From a virus, in IMG/VR virus record IMGVR_UViG_3300027736_000049, positions 1 to 60,106 of that record: a DNA stretch of 60,106 bases, one strand, 5' to 3'. Made by a program: the position numbers and the translations under genes. The notes under the pieces are model-generated. The model was given only the letters and a program-made list of their open reading frames with translations, did not search any database and was not told the DNA's origin. Every line of letters starts with the position of its first letter. Position 1 is the stretch's first letter. Positions 31,807-38,840 of this stretch are shown here, in pieces.

Positions 31807-33814
31807 TTTGACGGACATTTTAGGTGGCCCGTGGTCCCCGCCAACCGCTGTTAATCTTGGAACCCCAGAGGAACAGTTATCCACAGCTATGTCTGGGTGC
31901 GGCATTTTGCCACCCAAAGAGATCCTGCTAGATGGGAAAGTTCACCGCTTTAACTCAGGCACCAAAGGCTCAGGTGGGCACGGCGACAAGGCTGGCTGGT
32001 ATGTGGCTTTCTCGGACGGCATTCCAGCCGGACGCTTTGGTTGCTGGCGCGCAGGCATCGAATCCACATGGCGAGCCGACATAGGCCGCAAGTTCACCCA
32101 TACCGAAGAAATGGCCCACGTCCGCCGTATGGGCGAGGCCAAAGCCCTCAGAGACGCCGAGAACGCCAGAAAACAGGAAGTCGCCGCCAACACCGTCGAA
32201 GCCATCTGGGTCGACTGCGGTTTTGCTAACGAAGACCATCCTTATCTAAAAACCAAGGGCATCAAGACCCATGGCGCCCGCGTCACAGGTGACGGGCGCC
32301 TAGTCGTCCCCCTGTTCGATCAGGCCGGGAATCTCTCCAGCCTCCAATACATCGCCGTAGATGGCGGCAAGCTCTACCACTCCGGCGCACAGACGGGCTC
32401 TCGCTTCTGGCAAATCGGCACCCTAGACGAGCCCGGCACCCTCTACGTCGCCGAGGGCTTCGCAACCGCCGCGACCATCCACGAAGCCACAAACCGCCCC
32501 TGCATTGTAGCCTACTCCGCCTCCAACCTCGTCCCCGTCACCGGCATCCTGCGCGAGATCCACGGGGCCACGCAGGACATCGTGATCGTGGCCGACAATG
32601 ACGCCTCCGGCGTTGGCCAGCGATACGCTGAGCAGGCGTCGGCCAAGTTCGGGGCTCGCATGGTTATGCCGCCAGAGCCGGGCGATGCCAATGACTACGT
32701 TCAAGCTGGGCACGATCTGGCGGCGCTCTTGTTCCCGCCAAAAGACAATTGGCTAATTCCCGCCGATGACTTCTGCGCCCAGCCCGCGCCTATCTCATGG
32801 CTTGTCAAGCATTGGCTGCAAGACAAAGCCCTGATCATGGTCCACGGCCCTTCCGGCGGCGGCAAAACCTTCGTAGTGCTGGATTGGTGCCTACGCATGG
32901 CGGCGGGCGTTTCAGAATGGGCAGGCCACCGCGTTAGAACGGGAACGGTTGTCTACCTTGCGGGCGAGGGGCATCACGGCCTGCGGGGGCGCGTAGCCGC
33001 TTGGAAAGTCCACCAGAACGCCGGGCCGCTATCCATGTGGCTCTCCCGCGACGGATGCGATCTCAATACACCGGCTGGCTACATGCGGGTGGTGGATAAC
33101 ATCCGCGCCCTCCCAAATCGGCCCAGCATTATCGTGGTGGATACCTTGCACCGCTTCCTGCTCGGTGACGAAAACTCCGCCCAAGACGCGAAGACCATGC
33201 TCGACGCCTGCGGGGCGCTGATGGCGGAGTTTGAGTGTTCGGTCTTGCTTGTCCACCATACTGGCGTCAGCGAAGAGGCCCAGCATAGGGCGCGTGGCTC
33301 ATCGGCATGGCGGGGGGCTCTGGACATCGAGATCAGTATCGTCCCCGGCAAGGACGACCAACCCATGTCGATCATCCAGCGCAAGTCCAAGGACAGCGAG
33401 CTGGCAGACCCGGTTTATGCCGAGCTTACGTCTGTGACGATACCCGGTTGGTTTGACGAGGACGAGCAGCCAGTCACGAGCGCGGTCGTGAGCCTCGTGG
33501 AGGCCCCCGTGGTGGCTAAGAAGGAGAGTAAAGTTGAGGGGCTGCGTAAGCAATTTGTAGCCGCTTGGTATGACTCAAAGGCTGAGGAACGCGAGGGGTT
33601 GCCTTATGTGAGCCGGTCAGCTTTGAAGCACTTTCTGGTGGCCAATTTGAATTGTAGCGAGGCGACAGCGGACAAGAAGCTGAAGCCGGGGTCAGCGGAC
33701 CAGCTTATTGGTGCGCTCTTAATTGCAGAAATTATCAGCCCATTTGAGAATGGGTGGATCGTTAGTAATGAAGTTTGCGCATCTGCCATGTTGATGGACA
33801 AGAATAAAAGGTAA
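31799..33814 (+). CDS. Primase-helicase (Toprim plus RepA-type hexameric helicase)
   Basis: A 671-aa protein; GAGGGGG precedes ATG 31799. The N-terminal part (to about residue 200) precedes a Toprim domain with LYVAEGFATAATI (about 213-226) and IVIVADNDASG (about 260-271). A RecA-like helicase follows: Walker A GPSGGGKT at 350-357, VVYLAGEGHHG, Walker B SIIVVDTLHRF, then LLVHHTG and ARGSSAWRGA. The C-terminal 100 residues may be a winged-helix adaptor. With no phage DNA polymerase visible, it likely loads the host replicase. Confidence 0.92.
   Translation: MADLTDILGGPWSPPTAVNLGTPEEQLSTAMSGCGILPPKEILLDGKVHRFNSGTKGSGGHGDKAGWYVAFSDGIPAGRFGCWRAGIESTWRADIGRKFTHTEEMAHVRRMGEAKALRDAENARKQEVAANTVEAIWVDCGFANEDHPYLKTKGIKTHGARVTGDGRLVVPLFDQAGNLSSLQYIAVDGGKLYHSGAQTGSRFWQIGTLDEPGTLYVAEGFATAATIHEATNRPCIVAYSASNLVPVTGILREIHGATQDIVIVADNDASGVGQRYAEQASAKFGARMVMPPEPGDANDYVQAGHDLAALLFPPKDNWLIPADDFCAQPAPISWLVKHWLQDKALIMVHGPSGGGKTFVVLDWCLRMAAGVSEWAGHRVRTGTVVYLAGEGHHGLRGRVAAWKVHQNAGPLSMWLSRDGCDLNTPAGYMRVVDNIRALPNRPSIIVVDTLHRFLLGDENSAQDAKTMLDACGALMAEFECSVLLVHHTGVSEEAQHRARGSSAWRGALDIEISIVPGKDDQPMSIIQRKSKDSELADPVYAELTSVTIPGWFDEDEQPVTSAVVSLVEAPVVAKKESKVEGLRKQFVAAWYDSKAEEREGLPYVSRSALKHFLVANLNCSEATADKKLKPGSADQLIGALLIAEIISPFENGWIVSNEVCASAMLMDKNKR
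31877..31885 (+). promoter_or_regulatory. Perfect DnaA-box sequence
   Basis: TTATCCACA, the consensus DnaA box, lies inside the 5' end of the primase-helicase gene. Further exact copies on the opposite strand are at 3483-3491, 20542-20550 and 37316-37324, with a one-mismatch copy at 20512-20520. Because the phage encodes a DnaA domain-IV protein, these may be functional, though all lie in coding sequence. Confidence 0.4.
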
Positions 33815-33827
33815 TTGCCATGCTCAA

Positions 33828-34015
33828 CCGTACCGTACCGTACTTTTGGCGTACTAGTACGTTTTGGTACGTTTTTGGCTTATTGCTTAGCTCAACCGTA
33901 CCGGCGTACCGTACCGTACTTTTGCGTACTGGTACGTTTAGGGGCAAAACGCCCGAAAACGTACCGTACCGTACTCCCCCCCTTTAGGGGGGGTACGGCG
34001 GTACGGTCGGTGCGG
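33828..34015. repeat. GTAC-rich array, candidate replication origin
   Basis: Seventeen GTAC tetramers lie between 33830 and 34004, where fewer than one is expected by chance. Many are in CCGTA repeats of period 5 (33829-33843, 33909-33919, 33960-33974). Two longer direct copies begin CTCAACCGTACC at 33823 and 33891. The last part contains C7-TTTA-G7 (33975-33992), flanked by GTACCGTAC and TACGGCGGTACGG, so it can fold into one long hairpin; GGGC-AAAAC-GCCC at 33942-33954 is a smaller one. The array directly follows the primase-helicase. An 80-codon frame through it is repeat-driven and not listed as a gene. Confidence 0.75.
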
Positions 34016-34030
34016 CGGATAGTCCGGACG

Positions 34031-34055
34031 AAAAAACCAGCCCGGAGGCTGGTTT
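34031..34055 (-). terminator. Rho-independent terminator of the leftward methyltransferase operon
   Basis: On the minus strand AAACCAGCC, loop TCCG, GGCTGGTTT make a perfect 9-pair stem that runs into TTTTTT. It sits 9 bases after the stop of the HTH gene at 34064 and just before the GTAC array. It would keep this transcript from crossing the array. Confidence 0.85.
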
Positions 34056-34063
34056 GAAGTTGG

Positions 34064-34264
34064 TCACTTGTTCAACTGCTGGGCCAGCCAGTCAATGTCG
34101 ATCTTGCCCGCCTCTAGGGCCGCCAGCAGGATCAGGACGGCCCGTGGTGGCTCCCAGCCACCCGCCCGCCATGTCTCCACCGTGCGGACCCCGCACCCCG
34201 TCAGGAGGGCTAGGTCCGCCACAGTGAGGCCGAGCCGGATCATCTGGGCCTTGATGGGGGTCAT
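34064..34264 (-). CDS. Small helix-turn-helix protein
   Basis: A 66-aa protein starting MTPIKAQMIRLGLTVADLAL, ribosome site GGAGA. LGLTVADLALLTG and VRTVETWRAGG form a compact HTH resembling XRE or YdaS types. Its start overlaps the methyltransferase stop (ATGA). Likely a regulator, possibly of the palindromic promoters that drive this operon. Confidence 0.78.
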   Translation of the reverse strand: MTPIKAQMIRLGLTVADLALLTGCGVRTVETWRAGGWEPPRAVLILLAALEAGKIDIDWLAQQLNK

Positions 34265-35292
34265 GGCTGGGTCTCCATAAATGCTTTGATCACTTCTGCC
34301 GCGACTTGCGGGACGATGGCGTTGCCGTAGGCGCGCAGGCGTCCCACGCGGTTGGATACCCCATGAGCCAGCAGACAAATGCTGGGTTCAACGCGCCGGG
34401 CCTTGCCGTCGGCTCCGGTGAGCCAGATGTGGTCGTCCCAGAATGAACCAGCGCACCCAGATCCGTTATCGCTCCGTCCGGTTTTCGCCCCTTCCTTTTC
34501 AGGAAGCTCTCCCCGTCTCCCCCGCATGGCTGAGACGTTGGCGTTGGCCATGTGGACAGGTTGTGCATTACCGTGCTGGGAAGGTCGTCCAGACGGCCCT
34601 TGCGAGCCATCTCCTTCACGCATCCCTCCGGCGTTCGAGATCCTTTGTCCCCGTCCACTGAGCGTGGTGTCGGCCATGTGGTCCGCGCCAGCTCCGGCAG
34701 TGTCCACCCGGCCCTGTGAGCCGCCTCCGGCGTTCTGTTGCCCGTCCTGCCGTTCCCGTTCTTCTCGTCCGATGACCGAGGCGTTGGCCACGTCGAGTGC
34801 GACCCAGTAGAGGCGCTGGCGAATGTGCGGGGCGTTGACCGCGAGAGCCGGAATATCTGCCGCCCGGCTGGAGTAGCCAGTTCCTTCCAGATTAGATTGA
34901 ACTCCATCGAACCATCCGTACCCAGCCTTTCCCGCAACTTGCTCCCCCATGACGACAGGGGGCCTGACGGCGGCGATGAGGCGATGGAAGTGGGGCCACA
35001 GGTGCCTCGGATCGTCTGTACCGGCTCCTTTGCCCGCGACGGAGAACGGCTGGCACGGACAGCTCCCCGTCCAGATTGGCCGGTCGTCTGGCCATCCGGC
35101 GAGTCGGAGGGCGTGTCCCCATCCGCCGATCCCGGCGAAAAAGTGGCACTGGGTGAAGCCTCTGAGGTCATCAGGTGCCACATCGACAATTGACCGGGTA
35201 TCGACTTCGCCATCGGGTATCAATCCTGCTTTGATCAAGTTGCGTAGCCATTGGGCTGCGTAGGGTTCGATCTCGTTGTAGTAGGAGGTCAT
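34261..35292 (-). CDS. DNA (cytosine-5) methyltransferase
   Basis: A 343-aa protein. Motif I FFAGIGGWGHALRLAGW (51-67) binds AdoMet. Motif IV GSCPCQPFS has catalytic C80. Motif VI is GEQV where ENV is usual; APHIRQRLYWV is motif VIII; motif X is RLRAYGNAIVPQVA near the end. The segment between VIII and IX is a low-complexity repeat with VANA, MADT and MANAN. It probably methylates phage DNA against restriction; no restriction partner is seen. A second long frame overlaps most of it. Confidence 0.92.
   Translation of the reverse strand: MTSYYNEIEPYAAQWLRNLIKAGLIPDGEVDTRSIVDVAPDDLRGFTQCHFFAGIGGWGHALRLAGWPDDRPIWTGSCPCQPFSVAGKGAGTDDPRHLWPHFHRLIAAVRPPVVMGEQVAGKAGYGWFDGVQSNLEGTGYSSRAADIPALAVNAPHIRQRLYWVALDVANASVIGREERERQDGQQNAGGGSQGRVDTAGAGADHMADTTLSGRGQRISNAGGMREGDGSQGPSGRPSQHGNAQPVHMANANVSAMRGRRGELPEKEGAKTGRSDNGSGCAGSFWDDHIWLTGADGKARRVEPSICLLAHGVSNRVGRLRAYGNAIVPQVAAEVIKAFMETQP
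34290..35213 (-). CDS. Overprinted frame within methyltransferase (WPTP-repeat protein)
   Basis: A 307-codon frame on the same strand as the methyltransferase, in a different phase, covering about 90% of it without a stop. It encodes KLRERLGTDGSMEFNLIWKE, three TWPTP repeats with RTPE/G, and an end NPAFVCWLMGYP...TATPSSRKSR. I recall this series of motifs from many annotated phage proteins, so the frame seems conserved in its own right. It could be a real overlapping gene or a shadow preserved by methyltransferase conservation. No strong ribosome site at the first ATG. Confidence 0.4.
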   Translation of the reverse strand: MAKSIPGQLSMWHLMTSEASPSATFSPGSADGDTPSDSPDGQTTGQSGRGAVRASRSPSRAKEPVQTIRGTCGPTSIASSPPSGPLSSWGSKLRERLGTDGSMEFNLIWKELATPAGRQIFRLSRSTPRTFASASTGSHSTWPTPRSSDEKNGNGRTGNRTPEAAHRAGWTLPELARTTWPTPRSVDGDKGSRTPEGCVKEMARKGRLDDLPSTVMHNLSTWPTPTSQPCGGDGESFLKRKGRKPDGAITDLGALVHSGTTTSGSPEPTARPGALNPAFVCWLMGYPTAWDACAPTATPSSRKSRQK

Positions 35293-35462
35293 GGCTGCGC
35301 CTCAAGGGCCTCTACAGCCTCGGTGAGGGTTCGGTGGTGGGTGAGTACACCGGAGGGCGTCAAAGCCCTCCAGCAGCCTCGTGTGGCCCGCTGGACCCAT
35401 CCCAGTGTGGCGGTGTTGATGGTGAGGACGTAAAGGCCCTCGGTGGTGCGGGTGATGGTCAT
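35289..35462 (-). CDS. 57-aa hypothetical protein
   Basis: Begins MTITRTTEGLYVLTINTATL and ends HHRTLTEAVEALEAQP. The stop overlaps the methyltransferase start (ATGA) and the start directly follows the stop of the next upstream gene (ATG 35465 is also possible). It is a compact beta-beta-alpha protein; the C-terminal TLTEAVEAL resembles small phage proteins of unknown role. Confidence 0.75.
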   Translation of the reverse strand: MTITRTTEGLYVLTINTATLGWVQRATRGCWRALTPSGVLTHHRTLTEAVEALEAQP

Positions 35463-35465
35463 CAT

Positions 35466-35669
35466 TTATGCGTCTTTCCATTCGTCATATTTTGAATTTT
35501 GGTTCTCCAATCGCTCCATGAGGAGGTCCACGGCTTCGCGGGGGGTGGAGGCATAGCCAATTGGGTCGGTCTCTTGCCCGTCGTAGTCGTCCGTCACGGC
35601 GCACCAGTCCCAGCTGGGATGGAGGGAGTGGATGTTGAAGCTCACGATGATTTTGTAGCTGGTGGTCAT
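35466..35669 (-). CDS. 67-aa hypothetical protein
   Basis: Starts MTTSYKIIVSFNIHSLHPSW after an AGGAAC site. WCAVTDDYDGQETDPIGYAS and TPREAVDLLMERLE follow. The strand-strand-helix plan with a final (T/P)REAV..L helix is similar to the 57-aa neighbour. An upstream 70-base gap has a weak hairpin but no clear promoter. Confidence 0.75.
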   Translation of the reverse strand: MTTSYKIIVSFNIHSLHPSWDWCAVTDDYDGQETDPIGYASTPREAVDLLMERLENQNSKYDEWKDA

Positions 35670-35739
35670 TTGCCTAGTTCCTGTTGGGTGAGTGGACGGG
35701 AGAAAACCCGCCCTGTTTTTGGTGAAGTTTTCGTCCGGA

Positions 35740-36018
35740 TCAGATTTTGGCGTATTCGCTGGGGTCCAGAAAGAAGGGGGCATTTAGCGAACCCACCAGC
35801 TTTCCCTGCACATAGACGGCCTCGACATACTCGGCCTCGTCAGGGGTCTGCATGGAGACGACCTCGACCAGATCACGGGCAGCCACGTCGGAGTAGGGGT
35901 CAGCGCCGAGAACGTGATCGACGATGGACTCGCACAGGGTGTCCCAGAGGCCGTCGCCAGTGGCGACGAAGGTAAGGCAGGGGGTGTATTCGGTGAGGGC
36001 GAAGAAGGTGAAGGTCAT
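35740..36018 (-). CDS. 92-aa hypothetical protein
   Basis: Starts MTFTFFALTEYTPCLTFVAT. It is acidic and beta-rich, with DPYSDVAARDLVEVVSMQTP and VEAVYVQGKLVGS. No family recognised. It has its own promoter 39 bases upstream, suggesting strong or separately regulated early expression. Confidence 0.75.
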   Translation of the reverse strand: MTFTFFALTEYTPCLTFVATGDGLWDTLCESIVDHVLGADPYSDVAARDLVEVVSMQTPDEAEYVEAVYVQGKLVGSLNAPFFLDPSEYAKI

Positions 36019-36056
36019 TTGCTTGGCTCCTGATTGAGTGATTTGCTTACCCGTCT

Positions 36057-36086
36057 TGTATACCCGCAATAACTGCGGGGTGTCAA
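36057..36086 (-). promoter_or_regulatory. Sigma-70 promoter with palindromic operator in its spacer
   Basis: On the minus strand: -35 TTGACA (36086-36081), an 18-base spacer (36080-36063) and -10 TATACA (36062-36057). The spacer holds the inverted repeat CCCGCA-N5-TGCGGG. The -35 is a perfect match. A protein bound to the palindrome would block RNA polymerase. A sister site is at 36431-36460. Confidence 0.7.
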
Positions 36087-36106
36087 GCGCACCCCGCGAT
36101 TTATTT

Positions 36107-36394
36107 TCAGGCCATCGCCTTGGCCGTCGCGCTGACCGTCAGCTTGTAAGTGGCCTTGATCGCCGTGGCATGGCAGCGGCGGAAGTCCTCGGCGCTCAGG
36201 AGCGTCTGGGCCAAGTCCTTGCTGAAGGTCGTGGGGTAGCTCTCGGAGACCTTCACGATGGCCTTCTCGCCGTGGATGACGTTCTCTTTGGTCTCAAGGA
36301 TCAGCTTGCGGATGGCGTCCTGCTGGGCCTTCAGTTCCTTGATCTGGGCGTCGAGGGAAGCGTAGGTGTCGGCGAGGCTGGCGATGTTGGACAT
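36107..36394 (-). CDS. Coiled-coil hypothetical early protein
   Basis: A 95-aa protein starting MSNIASLADTYASLDAQIKE. The first half is coiled coil (IKELKAQQDAIRKLILETK), and the second half is beta/alpha (AIVKVSESYPTTFSKDLAQT). I recognise the layout as a small phage family with a helical start and a substrate-like C-terminal half, function unknown. First gene of the leftward operon. Confidence 0.78.
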   Translation of the reverse strand: MSNIASLADTYASLDAQIKELKAQQDAIRKLILETKENVIHGEKAIVKVSESYPTTFSKDLAQTLLSAEDFRRCHATAIKATYKLTVSATAKAMA

Positions 36395-36430
36395 TGTTGT
36401 GTTCCTGTTTGCTTGCGTTGTTGATGTCCT

Positions 36431-36460
36431 ATCTTTATCCCGCAGTTTCTGCGGGGTCAA
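36431..36460 (-). promoter_or_regulatory. Second promoter with CCCGCAG/CTGCGGG palindrome
   Basis: On the minus strand -35 is TTGACC (36460-36455). The perfect 7-pair palindrome CCCGCAG-N3-CTGCGGG (36439-36455) occupies the spacer. The -10 region (TAAAGA or AAAGAT at 36431-36437) is weak. It matches the arrangement at 36057-36086, including the following GCGATTTATTTT-type sequence, so the two look duplicated. Confidence 0.6.
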
Positions 36461-36514
36461 GCGGGAATTCGCATATTCGCGGCGATTTTGCGATTTATTT
36501 TGCGATTTATTTTT

Positions 36515-36566
36515 GGGGGCCATTTTGGGGGCTATTTCGGGGAAGTTTCGGGGGGAGTTTTGGGGG
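36515..36566 (+). repeat. Five evenly spaced G-runs (G-quadruplex-type block) before terminase
   Basis: Runs of G are at 36515-36519, 36527-36531, 36539-36542, 36550-36555 and 36562-36566, separated by 7, 7, 7 and 6 bases, giving a near-12-base period. This satisfies the standard G-quadruplex pattern (four or more runs, loops of 7 or less). GCGATTTATTTT-like repeats lie just before (36490-36514). It sits 38 bases before the first late gene and about 155 before the small terminase. The rest of 36461-36603 holds no gene; a late promoter was not identified. Confidence 0.7.
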
Positions 36567-36603
36567 TTATTGCGCTTCGCCTCGCCCTCGCCTATCTTTA
36601 GCC

Positions 36604-36789
36604 ATGGAATTGGTGGACAAGATTGCGCTGGCGCTTTGCGGATATGGCTTGCCCGGTGAGCCCTGCGAAACGCCATGCGAGTTTTGTTTAGGTCAAGCTA
36701 ACGCAGTTATGAAGGTGATCAATGGCCACTCCGAAAAAGAAACCAGAGGATCTGTTGAAGGTCGGAAGACCAAGCGGGTATCGGCCTGA
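36604..36789 (+). CDS. Small Cys-containing protein, first gene of the late block
   Basis: A 61-aa protein starting MELVDKIALALCGYGLPGEP. CETPCEFCLGQA gives a C-x3-C-x2-C cluster that could bind metal. Its 3' end overlaps the small-terminase start by 68 bases in another frame. Unknown role; it may assist packaging. Confidence 0.6.
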   Translation: MELVDKIALALCGYGLPGEPCETPCEFCLGQANAVMKVINGHSEKETRGSVEGRKTKRVSA

Positions 36790-37195
36790 GTTCTGTCAGC
36801 TTGTGCTTGAGCTTGGAAAAAAAGGAAAATCCTTCACGCAGATGGCCGTTGCGACTGGTTACACGAAAGCAAGTTTGCACGGATGGCGTGATCAATACCC
36901 AGAATTTGCGACCGCTTTAACGCGCGCGCTCGAAATGTCTCAGGATTGGTGGGAGTCTCGCGGGCAAGAAGGGATCACTTCTCGCGAGTTCAACGCTGCG
37001 CTTTGGCATAAGAACGTCGCCAGCCGCTTCCGCGAGGATTACGCTGATCGCAAAGAGGTCACAGGCGCAGGTGGCGGGCCTATTCAGCAGGCGGTGACGC
37101 TGCGGACGCTTGACGTGTCTGAGCTTGACGACGATCAGCTTGAGGCGCTGGAGACTGCGCTTCTGTCCACAATGGGCGGCGATGGGAAAGATTGA
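36722..37195 (+). CDS. terS: Terminase small subunit
   Basis: A 157-aa protein. The N-terminal HTH region (GRPSGYRPEFCQLVLELGKK, FTQMAVATGYTKASLHGW) is the DNA-recognition domain of small terminases. The middle is helical for oligomerisation (WWESRGQEGI, ALWHKNVASRFREDYADR), and the acidic C-terminus (ELDDDQLEALETALL) contacts the large subunit. It selects the packaging site, probably close to the upstream G-rich block. Confidence 0.87.
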   Translation: MATPKKKPEDLLKVGRPSGYRPEFCQLVLELGKKGKSFTQMAVATGYTKASLHGWRDQYPEFATALTRALEMSQDWWESRGQEGITSREFNAALWHKNVASRFREDYADRKEVTGAGGGPIQQAVTLRTLDVSELDDDQLEALETALLSTMGGDGKD

Positions 37196-38840
37196 TCTCC
37201 CGCGCGACATCGACGGCAAGGCGAGCCTGCGGGCGATCCAGAAGCGGCGCTGCGAGCTGTCGCTGGCCACGTTCATCAAGCAGGCGTGGCACGTCGTCGA
37301 GCCCGGCCAGCCGTTTGTGGATAACTGGCATATCGGGTTAATTTGCGCCCACCTTGAGGCGATCACAGACGGCCACGTTCTCGATGATGGCTCGCTTTAT
37401 AACCGCTTATTAATAAACGTAATACCCGGTGCAATGAAATCAATGATTTGCAACGTGTTTTGGCCCAGTTGGGAATGGGGGCCGAAGAACATGCCCCACA
37501 TGCGCTACATTTGCGCCGCCCATCAGCAGGGCCTCGCGATCCGTGACAGCACCAAGATGCGCCGCCTCGTTACCTCCAAATGGTATCAGGACCGTTGGGG
37601 CGACCGGGTAAAGTTGACCGGCGATCAGAACGCCAAGACTAAGTTTGAAACGACCGCTACAGGTTTTCGCGAAGCGATGGCCGCTGGCTCAATCACAGGG
37701 TCTCGTGGTGATCGCGTGATTATTGATGACCCTCACAGCGTCGAGGGTGCAAACAGCGAGGCCATGCGCCACACGACGCTCGAATGGTTCACTGAAGCCG
37801 TCCCGACGCGCCTCAACAACCCAAAGACCAGCGCCATCGTCGTCATCATGCAGCGGCTGCACGAAGAAGACGTGTCGGGCGTAATCCTAGAGCGCAAGGG
37901 CTTTCAAGGCGTCTACGACCATATCTGCCTGCCCATGCGCTACGAGGCATGGCGGTCAGGCGTTGCAACCAAGCTGGGCTATCTCGACCCTCGTGAGGAG
38001 GAGGGCGAACTGCTCTTCCCGCAGCGGTTCCCGCCCGAAGTGGTGGACCGCGACGAGGCGGCAATGGGCCCGTATGCCGTCGCCAGCCAGCACCAGCAAG
38101 TCCCTTCGCCTCGTGGCGGTAATGTGGTCAAGGACAGTTGGTGGCAGCTTTGGGAGCAAAGCCACTTTCCCAGCCTCGACTTCGTGGTGGCCAGCATTGA
38201 CACCGCCTACAGCACGAAGGCGGAGGAGCGCGGCGACTTCAGCGCTATGACCGTCTGGGGCGTCTTCAGCGGCGATCCCGCCGCCACCGCGACCCGCAGC
38301 GTTGACCGCTACGGCAAGGGCTTTGACGGCTACGTCAACACGTCCTACACCTCAGACCTGAACGCTGTCCCGCGCGTGATCCTCATGCGGGCGTGGGCCG
38401 AACGGCTAGAGTTGCACGAGCTGGTCGAGAAGATCGCCAAGGACTGCAAGGCTCTGAAGGTGGACAAGCTGCTAATCGAAAACAAGGCGGCAGGTCACAG
38501 CGTGGCGCAGGAAATCCGCAGGCTGTTCAGCCACGAGCCGTGGGCCGTCCAGATGTACGACCCCAAGTCCATCGACAAGCTGGGCAGGCTCTACAGCGTC
38601 CAGCATCTGTTTGCCGAGGGCATGATCTACGCGCCCGGCGTCACATGGGCCGAGGCCGTCATCCGGCAAGTCTCCAGCTTCCCGCGTGGCAAGCATGACG
38701 ACTTGGTTGACACAGTGTCAATGGCTTTGCGACATCTGCGAGACCTCGGCCTCCTCACCCGCAGCCCCGAAAGGCTGGCGGAAATCCACGAAAGCAAGAG
38801 CCAATATGGAAAAGCTCCCCCTCCTCTCTACGACGCCTGA
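37182..38840 (+). CDS. terL: Terminase large subunit
   Basis: A 552-aa DNA-packaging ATPase-nuclease. ATG 37182 overlaps the small subunit by 14 bases. The Walker-A-like NVIPGAMKSM is near residue 82, Walker B VIIDDPHS near 179, and the coupling motif VVIMQRLHEEDVSG follows. The RNase-H-like nuclease begins VASIDTAYS (about 336) and has a final Asp pair in GKHDDLVD (about 505). It docks on the portal, pumps DNA and cuts concatemers. Confidence 0.94.
   Translation: MGKIDLPRDIDGKASLRAIQKRRCELSLATFIKQAWHVVEPGQPFVDNWHIGLICAHLEAITDGHVLDDGSLYNRLLINVIPGAMKSMICNVFWPSWEWGPKNMPHMRYICAAHQQGLAIRDSTKMRRLVTSKWYQDRWGDRVKLTGDQNAKTKFETTATGFREAMAAGSITGSRGDRVIIDDPHSVEGANSEAMRHTTLEWFTEAVPTRLNNPKTSAIVVIMQRLHEEDVSGVILERKGFQGVYDHICLPMRYEAWRSGVATKLGYLDPREEEGELLFPQRFPPEVVDRDEAAMGPYAVASQHQQVPSPRGGNVVKDSWWQLWEQSHFPSLDFVVASIDTAYSTKAEERGDFSAMTVWGVFSGDPAATATRSVDRYGKGFDGYVNTSYTSDLNAVPRVILMRAWAERLELHELVEKIAKDCKALKVDKLLIENKAAGHSVAQEIRRLFSHEPWAVQMYDPKSIDKLGRLYSVQHLFAEGMIYAPGVTWAEAVIRQVSSFPRGKHDDLVDTVSMALRHLRDLGLLTRSPERLAEIHESKSQYGKAPPPLYDA

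Noticed and set aside
33815-34057. 80-codon frame through the GTAC array
   Set aside because: Its protein is only a reading of the CCGTA/GTAC repeats (VPYR, VRFG), with no ribosome site; the DNA repeat is the feature.
34379-35193. Forward frames opposite the methyltransferase
   Set aside because: They run against the operon, lack ribosome sites and show no recognisable motifs.
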